This document shows positions 17,850 to 24,875 of a DNA stretch of 24,875 nt, in pieces. How positions within the stretch are numbered: position 1 is the first letter of the stretch; each line of letters starts with the position of its first letter. Position numbers and translations under genes: made by a program. The notes under the pieces are model-generated. The model saw only the letters and a program-made list of their open reading frames with translations, was not told where the DNA came from and made no database searches. The stretch covers positions 1 through 24,875 of the forward strand of contig CAXNAD020000197.1 in the NCBI GenBank assembly GCA_964200185.2. Direction: 5' to 3'. This DNA is from Choristocarpus tenellus KU-1152. Lineage: Eukaryota; Phaeophyceae.

Positions 17850-20800
17850 GTAAACATGTGACATGGCTTGTGATTGTCCCAGCAAATGAATTGCATCCCT
17901 TGAACTTGATTGCCCCTCAACATTGATCCTATATCGAGATAGGCATGTATCAATGTTTCTTTTTCGTTGCGTTGGCTTCGATTTGTAGGGTGGCTACCCT
18001 GGCCCAATCATTACTCCCTTGACGAGTACAGTTCTGCGATTCCAATAATCACCAATGACAGGGTTGCCATTATGTATGGATCCCAGACAGGGAATGCTCA
18101 ATCCATCGCTGAGGGCATTCATGAAGGTTGCAAGAACAGAGCACTGGATAGCACTCTGCTGACTTGCAATGGGTGGAAGAAGGTGGGCTGAACTGACATG
18201 GTGGACAGTGGTGTGAGGCAATGTGTTTGAGGTCGAGCAATTCTCTAGTGATATTCACCAATGTCCTCCCCTCCACCATGCATGGCCATCTCGACATTCT
18301 CAACAATCTATTAGACCCGTTTCCTTCTGATGTGGGGAGTAAGGAACTCTTCTTTTTTTGCATTTTCGCTTTGTGCCTGTAACTGCTGGCAACCCCTGAG
18401 ATTCGAGATTGTGGTTACAATTTAGGACAAGTTGATGTATCACTGGAGTGTCTGGAGAGGCTTGAAGTCACCTATGTTAGAATCCTGAACAGAGTTCAAA
18501 GCGGCAGTATACCGTGGTCCTACTTATAGCAGACATACTCCAATGTATGCACCAAATGTCTTGATTGTGACATGGTTTAACACTCACTTAACCCAATCAT
18601 CTTGTCCCTAACCCCTGCCGTAACCCTAACCCTAACCCTAACCCTAAGCTATTATGAACATGTCTTGGCTGTGTCGATGTTAGTTAGGGTTAGGATGAGT
18701 GATCTCTGCAAACCCCGTGTATCTTCGCACTTTCTAGTTTCAATCCTGCACATGAGCATTCAAGAGGAATGCTAAAGATCCTATTCTGTTCATGTTCATT
18801 TTCCTGATATTGTTGTCCCCTCCTGTTGTTGCTTTAAAGTTTGATACATCAATCCACCAAAACCACATGTAGAACAGTGTACAATAGATAGAGCGTTATA
18901 GGTGATAGATGCGGTCGCTCTCTCCATCCTCAAAGCCTTGCCAATTGACAGTTACATGATGTAAAATATCGGTTGGACTACGTAGATGACAGTTATATCA
19001 TATAAATGACAGTTACATCCTGCGGTTCCACCTTTGATGGTTAGCGTCAATGGCACCAGAAATGTTCACTGTGGATAATGCAAAAGTAACCCTAACCCTA
19101 ATGCAAAAGTCAAGGTTACTCTGCCTCCTATCACAGCCAAGTTCCAAAATATGTATTGTAAGGGTTAGGGTTAGGTTTAGGGTTGGTGAAAAGTGGAAAT
19201 GTTCACGCAGTAATACTTGAGTTCAATATGCACAACATACAGATTACAGACATGTTAGTACCGCTCACGATTTTTGTAGCAAAAATAATGGGTGTTTTCC
19301 AATTAGGATTAAGGTTAGGATGTGAACTGTTTACTTTTGATTAACATGTAAGTATTAACTTGATCTCAGCTCCTCCGAGTTGTATGCCGTTGAAACAAAT
19401 GGTAGCATTAGACCCTCAATATTCCCTATTTATCACTAACATTATTGTCACTAACACTATTATCACTATCATTATAATCATTGTCATTATAATCACTATA
19501 TTTTGTTCATGGTACTTTTCCCACTCATCATGCGTGTGCAGATGACACCAGAGCTCAAGGAATGGGGAGCTGTAGTGTTTGTTGTCTCAACCACCGGGAA
19601 TGGGGATCCCACTGAAAATTCAGATCGCTTCTGGAGGTTAGGGTTAGGGTTAGGTTGGGGTTAGTAGGTGCCACTTGACTGAATAGAATAATTTCAGTCC
19701 CATCCACCATTGAATATTTGAAGAGAATGTTCCTGTCAACAGGTAGTCTTAGGGTTAGGGTTAGGGTACAACCTGGTCAAACCCGTGAATATTTTTTTTA
19801 AGGTTACATTCTCTCCAACTCAGAATTAGACAAAGTGTAACTGTTTTTTTGTTTTTCTTTTATTTATTTATTAATTATTATTATTCTTGTTAATTGATTC
19901 ATAAAGACCAGTGTCATGATCTGTGAGATGGTGACATTAGCGCACTTCAACAGCAACAGGCCAATTTGGCAATGGCGACATTTACACTAACCCTAACCCT
20001 AACCCTAACCCTATGGTGATTCCAGAACAGCAAATGTCTGTTTTAAATCTTTTCTAGCTTAGTTCATGTGGGCTTTTTTGGAATATTTTTATTTTTTAAA
20101 CCTAGAGGTCTAACCCTAACCCTAACCCTTACCGATCATTTTCTTCTGTAAGGGTTAGGGTTAGGGTTGAGGGTCATTACGGCTATGGTGAGGTTGCTTC
20201 TTTTATTTTTGTAGTGAATAATCAGAATAATAATATCTTCACATTCTTTTAATCTGGTTATCTTCACCCACGCTTTGGAACTGTGACTTTAATTTTTTTC
20301 TAATTTTAAAATACTGAAAAAACGCATGATCTATGCACTATTATTTTCATTTTATTATTTTCATGTTCTCACAGTAATAGTTCATGTGCAGTATTTCCAA
20401 GTAATATTAATGTTCTTAAGAGTCTTCTGTGGTCACTACAGTAATCACCTCCAATCATTACTCTAATGCCAACTCCCAGCTTGCCCTAACCCTAACCCTA
20501 ACTCCCCTTAATACCTATCTTAGAGATTAAAGCCCCTAGTGTACCAGTGACTGAAATATCTCTATTGACTGTTTAGTACAATTGGACAAGTTAGTGCACA
20601 CTACAAAAAGGATTCAACTGTATGTCAATGTTAGGTTAGGGTTAGGGTTAGGGATACTGCATGAAGGCATGCCTCGTACTATTTGAGCTCATGGGGGCAT
20701 ATTGATTACCCACTGTTAATATATTATCATATTTTTTTCCATCTCCCATAGCCCAAAGTGTTTAACCTCACTAACATATTCTGTAGCAATAATTGTAAAT

Positions 20801-23800
20801 TATTATTTAAATTGCTATTTTAGTATGAATAATAAGAAAAATTGGTTAGGGTTAGGGTTAGGGTTAGTATTATCAATAGAGTAACATTGGCCTTGAATCA
20901 TCACTCATGGATCCTACTGAGTGTGTAAGGCCTTATGTGGGTTTTGTGTATATGTTTTTTTCAGATTCTTGAAGAAGAGGAGTCATCCCAAGGATCTTTT
21001 CAGTGGGCTGCCCTTCACTGTCCTTGGCCTGGGGGACACCAACTACGACAAATTCTGGTAGACATTTGAAGAGATTGATTGACATTTGAAGAGATTGATT
21101 GACTGAGTTGGTTGATGTAGATTGATTGGTTGATCCTCTACGTGTGAGTGCATGTCTCTATGTGTCTATGTGTGCATACTTTTGCATATTAAGGTTAGGG
21201 TTAGGGTTAGTAGTAATGACATCATATGGTGACACAGTTGTTGTATTGGAATCAATTCTCGTCTTGGAGTATTAGGGGTAGGAGGTTTGCTGTTGACAGA
21301 AGTTATCTGTTGTGCAAAGTGAGATATGTGATGGGTAACAGTTTAGGGTTAGGGTTAGTATTGTGATGGTTACGTTTTTTTCATGTGGATCATGTGACTT
21401 GGGGTTAGGGTTAGGGTTAGGGTTAGGGTTAGTGTCACAGTCCCTCTGCTCTCGGAAAATTTTGTGCTGTGCAATGTGTCACGTGTCAATTTTGTTCAAT
21501 ACTGTTGAAGTTTGTCCTTAGACTGTAGTTATTTTGGGCTGGGGGGGTGCTTCTGGAAAATGAATTAATCTCATTGGGTGAGTGTGAACGCAGAGGCTGT
21601 ATCACTTTTTAGCATGATTTTACTAGAGTATCACTTTTTAGCATGTTTTTACTAGAGTAGTTTGCACTGGGTACGGCAGCCTGGTATGACTAATGAAGAC
21701 ATTTAACTTTTGTCCTAAGTAGCTTTATTTATCACTGCATCTTAGTATCAACTTGATTGGTATTCCTCATCTGAGGTTAAATTTCCTTTTGCCTTACTAT
21801 GGTAAGATGTGTCACTGTACTATTTCTATGTCAAGAATTTATCATATTTTTGTAAGTTGGTATGCTCTTTTATTTTAGGGTTAGGGTTAGAACTAGGGTT
21901 AGGGCTAAGCAATCTGTCATCACTGGCCCGCAATGATACTCCCCAAGGCAAACCTTTACATTGCTAATCTTCACTCATCACTCCTTGTCGGGATGATCTG
22001 TTATTGAATAGTGATTGAATATCCCCATCCTCTATTTTAACAGTTACATGGGCAAGGGGGTCAACACTAAGATGGTGGAGGTGGGTGGTATTTCATTCTA
22101 CAATGCAGCCTTTGCAGATGAGGCTACTGGCATGGAAGGCACAGTGGAGCCATGGTTAGAAGGGCTATACCCTGCTCTTGAAGCATTGGCACAGGGGAGG
22201 GAAGGACATTCTCCAACAGCAATTGATAACAACATAGAGCAGGTGTGGAGACGCCAGGGAGGCATGCTGGATTTTTTTTGGAGGGGGGGGCATGATAGGA
22301 GAAGAAAGTAATTGTTTTGTTAGGGTTAGGGTTAGACGATTTGAAGTCAATTTACTAGGTTTTATTTGCCACGAAGGTTTTTCACTAACCCTAACCCAAG
22401 AGATAGTTTTGATTAGTTGACAAAAAAACGGATTTATGCTTGATAATAAAAAATGAGATAATAAATAATAAAAAAAGTGCACACGGGGAAGGTGAACGCT
22501 ACTGACAGTCATTACAAATTCAAGCCTTTTCTTTGTGCAAAACTTACCTGGTCTTCATGCAAACCCTTAACCCTAACTTGTTACACTGATGCACTAATGT
22601 ATTGCTTCTTGCCTGACCCACAGTTGCTTTGCTTTATTTCCCAAATGTCACTAAACAGGGAGGGAGGGGGATAGGGTTAGGGTTATGGTTAGGGTGTACT
22701 GATGATAGAGTTGTTTGTCTAGAACTTGTGTGTTGTTCGTCTAGAACTTGTGTGTTGTGTGTCTAGAACTTGTGTGTTGTTCGTCTAGAACTTGTGTGTT
22801 GTGTGTCTAGAACTTGTGTGTTGTTCGTCTAGAACTTGTGTGTTGTGCGTCTAGAACTCGTGTGTTGTGCATCTAGAACTTGTATATCATGCGTCTGGTA
22901 AGTGAGTGCAAGAATTGTTGAATATAGATCTGAATATAGATCTGCTTTACTTGGGACCTAACCCTAACCCTAACCCTTTGTCACATGAAGACGTAAGAAA
23001 CAATTAGTTGGAGTGCTATTTCTCCCCTGTATGTATCCAACACCATGTATTCCTTCACCCTTCCAGCATATTCCTAACCCTAACCCTAATGAGTATATCA
23101 TGTAACAGGGGCAAGCAGACCTACCAGAGGGGAATTGTGTGGGTTTGGTTAAACATGAACAGGTGGTGGTGGAGGGAAATACTGGACAAGAAGAAAAGGA
23201 AGCTGAGGTGAATACTACGCCTCTTGCTGGGCAAGTAAAGTACCCTGAAAAGAGCCTGGCAGATGGGTCTGAAGTACAGTCTGAAGTACAGTCTGAAGTA
23301 CAACAAAGCACTGGGACTGTTGGGAAAGTATACCTCAACACAAAGACAGCGAAGGATGGGGGGGGGGAGAGCAAAACAAATGGTGACACTGGGGGAGCTC
23401 TGCTTGAAAAGACTCTGGTGCCAAGCTGTGGCAGGTATGTGTTTGTTGTGAGATTGAAATCACATGTTTTTTGTTGTGCTATCTCCTTCTCACATGGACA
23501 AATTATGCTGGGTACTGTGTGCTTGTCTCACTGCCTTTGTTTTTCAGTTTATTTATTTTTTATTTTTGTTCTACTTTGAAGTGAGTGAAATAGGATCAGG
23601 GTTAGGGTTAGGATTACTTTTAGTTCTTGTATTTCCTGTTATTTTCTATTTCCTTGAACAGTAATAATAATAATAATAATAGTAATAATGAAGATTTGTT
23701 GTTTTGCTGTGCATTTGGAGAAAATGTTGGAGCTTTTGTTGCTTACATTTAGTTAGTATGTAGTTAGGGATAGGGTTAGTAATAGTTCCATGCATGCAGC

Positions 23801-24043
23801 CTGGCAGCAAGTAGTAATAGTCTCTACTAGTAACAATAACAATGGTAATAATAATAATAATAGTAATAGCAATATGACAGTATCCATACCTCTTTTGCAA
23901 TTTTGATGTTACTATCATGCAGGGTTGCTATCATGTATGGCTCTCAGACTGGGAATGCACAGTCTATTGCAGAGCGCATCGATGAGGTTTGCAAGTCAAA
24001 GAATCTCAACAGTACACTTCTGACCTGCAATGGGTGGAAGAAG
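17776..24043 (+). CDS. MTRR-like diflavin-type protein with two flavodoxin (FMN) domains, partial
   Basis: FMN-binding electron-transfer module related to methionine synthase reductase. Join: 17776-17849 (tentative), 18062-18182, 19542-19636, 20965-21057, 22044-22242, 23109-23434, 23923-24043, continuing past the window. All phases agree (1029 nt, 343 codons). Domain 1 has the FMN phosphate loop YGSQTGNAQ, STTGNGDP, LGLGDTNYDKFC and the terminal ADEATGMEGTVEPWLEGLYP block, whose pattern is closest to MTRR among diflavin reductases. A 108-residue Gly/Glu/Lys-rich linker exon follows, then VAIMYGSQTGNAQSIAER, the start of a second flavodoxin domain. The first exons of the two domains have the same length (121 nt) and phases and are about 80% identical in protein. 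The FAD/NADPH module expected of a reductase is not in the window. Whether it exists decides between a reductase and a tandem flavodoxin. Confidence 0.8.
18062..18182 (+). CDS. Flavodoxin domain 1, exon A (FMN phosphate loop)
   Basis: Encodes VAIMYGSQTGNAQSIAEG through LLTCNGWKK. Acceptor ATGACAG|G, donor AAG|GTGGGC. The S-Q-T-G-N motif binds the FMN phosphate. The exon may extend upstream in frame to 17989. Confidence 0.88.
19076..19110. repeat. Telomere-type array flanked by 12-bp direct repeats
   Basis: TAATGCAAAAGT occurs at 19076-19087 and 19099-19110. The insert between is AACCCTAACCCT, two units and nothing else. It is the cleanest case of a flanking duplication in the window. Confidence 0.93.
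19542..19636 (+). CDS. Flavodoxin domain 1, exon B
   Basis: Acceptor GTGTGCAG|ATG. Encodes TPELKEWGAVVFVVS, TTGNGDPTENSDRFW. The donor is AG|GTTAGG and is the first unit of a TTAGGG array; reading on meets a TAG within the array region, so splicing here is required. Confidence 0.9.
20965..21057 (+). CDS. Flavodoxin domain 1, exon C
   Basis: Acceptor TTTTTTTCAG|A, donor TG|GTAGAC. Encodes FLKKRSHPKDLFSGLP and FTVLGLGDTNYDKF; the LGLGD-Y segment contacts the flavin ring in this family. Confidence 0.93.
21061..21100 (+). repeat. 20-bp tandem repeat, two copies
   Basis: GACATTTGAAGAGATTGATT is repeated head to tail starting three bases after the exon C donor GT; GATTGATTGG-like variants continue downstream. 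Confidence 0.9.
21600..21657 (+). repeat. 29-bp tandem repeat, two copies
   Basis: TATCACTTTTTAGCATG followed by ATTTTACTAGAG (copy 1) or TTTTTACTAGAG (copy 2). Intronic. Confidence 0.9.
22044..22242 (+). CDS. Flavodoxin domain 1, exon D
   Basis: Acceptor TATTTTAACAG|T completes TGT (Cys) of DKFC. Encodes GKGVNTKMVEVGG, FADEATGMEGTVEPW and LEGLYPALEAL. The donor chosen is CAG|GTGTGG (phase 0). If not spliced, the frame runs on to a TAA at 22309-22311. Confidence 0.85.
22714..22900 (+). repeat. 22-bp minisatellite, about eight copies
   Basis: The unit TCTAGAACTTGTGTGTTGT plus a three-base variable spot recurs every 22 bases (TCT at 22718, 22740, 22762, 22784, 22806, 22828, 22850 and 22872). 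The variable spot alternates TTCG and GTGT in the first copies, so a 44-bp dimer was amplified. Intronic. Confidence 0.92.
23109..23434 (+). CDS. Linker exon E between flavodoxin domains
   Basis: Acceptor CATGTAACAG|GGG, donor AG|GTATGT. 108 codons of hydrophilic low-complexity sequence rich in Gly, Glu, Lys and Thr, with SEVQ repeated three times. It ends LVPSCG plus AG, which joins to exon F as Arg. No domain is recognised; a flexible inter-domain tether is the likely role. Confidence 0.78.
23268..23303 (+). repeat. 12-bp in-frame coding repeat, three copies
   Basis: TCTGAAGTACAG three times (last copy ends CAA), coding Ser-Glu-Val-Gln in the linker exon. Confidence 0.93.
23661..23870 (+). 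repeat. AAT trinucleotide microsatellites
   Basis: Interrupted (AAT)n/(AGT)n runs at about 23661-23690 and 23838-23870 in the intron before exon F. Confidence 0.85.
23923..24043 (+). CDS. Flavodoxin domain 2, exon F
   Basis: Acceptor ATCATGCAG|G, donor AAG|GTGACA. Encodes VAIMYGSQTGNAQSIAER through LLTCNGWKK; I count 32 of 40 residues identical to exon A, with the same length and phases. The next exon of this domain was not found before the window end. Confidence 0.9.
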
Positions 24044-24338
24044 GTGACACATCAAACACTACTTAAGGAAGTACTTCCTTCTTCTCTTGACCAGAATGGT
24101 ATTGGTCTTCATAAGTGCATTTTGTAACATATATTGTTATTGTTGATATTATTTTTTATTATTACCCACTAGAAATGGGTTGGGTTTGTTGGATCTGGTA
24201 TGTTACTCTGTCAATCCAGAGGTATTGGTAACAGGTAAAAGGAGATGAACAAAAATTGATTCATTCTTCTTATTCTTATTATCATTATTATTGTTATTAT
24301 TATTATTGTTATTATTATTATCATTGTTATTATTATTA

Positions 24339-24379
<41 letters not shown>

Positions 24380-24875
24380 TATTTTTGTTATGGTAACAAT
24401 GATTCTTGGTGTGTGTGACGTTCATAGGTAGGGTAGTCTTGGTTGAGTGTGTTATAACCCTAACCCTAACCCTAACCCTACGACTCCACCCACTGAGAGA
24501 TGCTGACAATTGATGGGAAAAGGTTAAATGCAGACATTTATCATTGAGAGATGTTGACACTTCCTGTACATGCACTGTGTGATTTGTGCTAATTTGATAT
24601 TGACACTGTGTACTGGCCAAGGTGTGACAAGATGAAGTATTGTTCAAGTGTGAAATTGAGGTTAGGTTAGGGTTAGGTAATATTGGGGTGTGTATGAAGT
24701 GGAGTATACCCTAACCCTATCCCTATTATATTCTTAATTCCTTTGTTAGTGTTACTATTTAGTTGGAAGGTTAGGGTTAGGGTTAAGAGTGGGGTTCATC
24801 CTTGTGGATAATGATTTTGTTTCTTGTCCAGTAGTGATTGATGGACTGAGACAGACATGGCAATTAACGTTCCCC
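24044..24875 (+). other. Intron after flavodoxin exon F, to window end
   Basis: No sequence resembling exon B (STTGNGDP) or any later flavodoxin exon was found. It holds the trinucleotide microsatellite and four telomere-type arrays. Confidence 0.6.
24262..24382 (+). repeat. ATT/ATC trinucleotide microsatellite
   Basis: About 120 bases of (ATT)n with ATC and GTT interruptions, in the intron after exon F. A shorter related CATTAT/CACTAT tract lies at about 19432-19500. Confidence 0.93.

Larger units (their letters stand above)
18604..24785. repeat. Dense interstitial telomere-type arrays in flavodoxin-gene introns
   Basis: TTAGGG on the plus (sense) strand starts near 18681, 19161, 19637, 19749, 20151, 20631, 20844, 21193, 21343, 21402, 21878, 21894, 22319, 22674, 23599, 23767, 24659 and 24769. 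CCCTAA on the plus strand starts near 18621, 19088, 19986, 20110, 20484, 22386, 22957, 23072, 24457 and 24708. The longest is five units (about 21402-21432). None is in an exon. Confidence 0.95.

Noticed and set aside
22165-22512. 115-codon minus-strand frame
   Set aside because: Antisense of exon D running through telomere-type repeats (LTLTL residues), which create open frames by themselves.
22714-22900. CRISPR-like array
   Set aside because: Units are contiguous without unique spacers and sit in a eukaryotic intron.
23008-23389. Minus-strand 139-codon frame with a CTSDCTSDCTSD repeat
   Set aside because: Antisense of the 12-bp repeat in linker exon E; the plus-strand frame is supported by splice phase and by joining two flavodoxin domains.
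18604-24785. A true chromosome end
   Set aside because: The arrays are only 2-5 units long, in both orientations and interleaved with exons; terminal telomeres would be long and of one orientation.

Overview
The window looks like nuclear DNA from an intron-rich eukaryote. It is AT-leaning, its genes are split by long introns with GT..AG borders, and short TTAGGG/CCCTAA (telomere-type) arrays are scattered through its non-coding part. The protein versions seen (an FKBP12 with FWSTKDPGQ, a phosphatase starting MGAYLSQP) remind me of protist or microalgal orthologs, but I cannot name the lineage.

Layout: (1) 1-2121, unassigned sequence. (2) 2122-4809, minus strand: a complete four-exon FKBP12-type peptidyl-prolyl isomerase, 113 aa as spliced by eye. 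(3) 4810-8589, mostly unassigned; one long open frame (5417-5845) faintly resembles a NAC-type DNA-binding domain, and a few plus-strand splice-like signals occur. (4) 8590-16881, minus strand: a complete ten-exon PP2C phosphatase of the PPM1G (PP2C-gamma) type, 551 aa, with all metal-binding motifs and the family's acidic insert. All exon phases join without a gap. (5) 16882 to about 17775, a divergent intergenic region. (6) about 17776 to beyond 24875, plus strand: a methionine-synthase-reductase-like gene whose first FMN-binding flavodoxin domain is spread over four exons. It is followed by a low-complexity linker exon that joins in phase to the first exon of a second flavodoxin domain. The rest lies outside the window.

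The three recognised genes are housekeeping functions (protein folding, nuclear/RNA-linked dephosphorylation, flavin electron transfer) and show no sign of forming one pathway.

The most unusual layer is the telomere-type DNA. About 65 short arrays (2-5 units) occur, nearly all between 8.5 and 15.2 kb and between 18.6 and 24.9 kb, and none inside a recognised exon. At least four are bracketed by 8-15 bp direct repeats, like target-site duplications. One array forms the 5' splice site of a flavodoxin exon and another telomere-like unit forms the 3' splice site of the last FKBP exon. By hand count the TTAGGG strand is the sense strand about twice as often as not, in both large genes, so array polarity flips across the divergent promoter. 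This suggests that telomerase-type repair insertions seed or remodel introns here.
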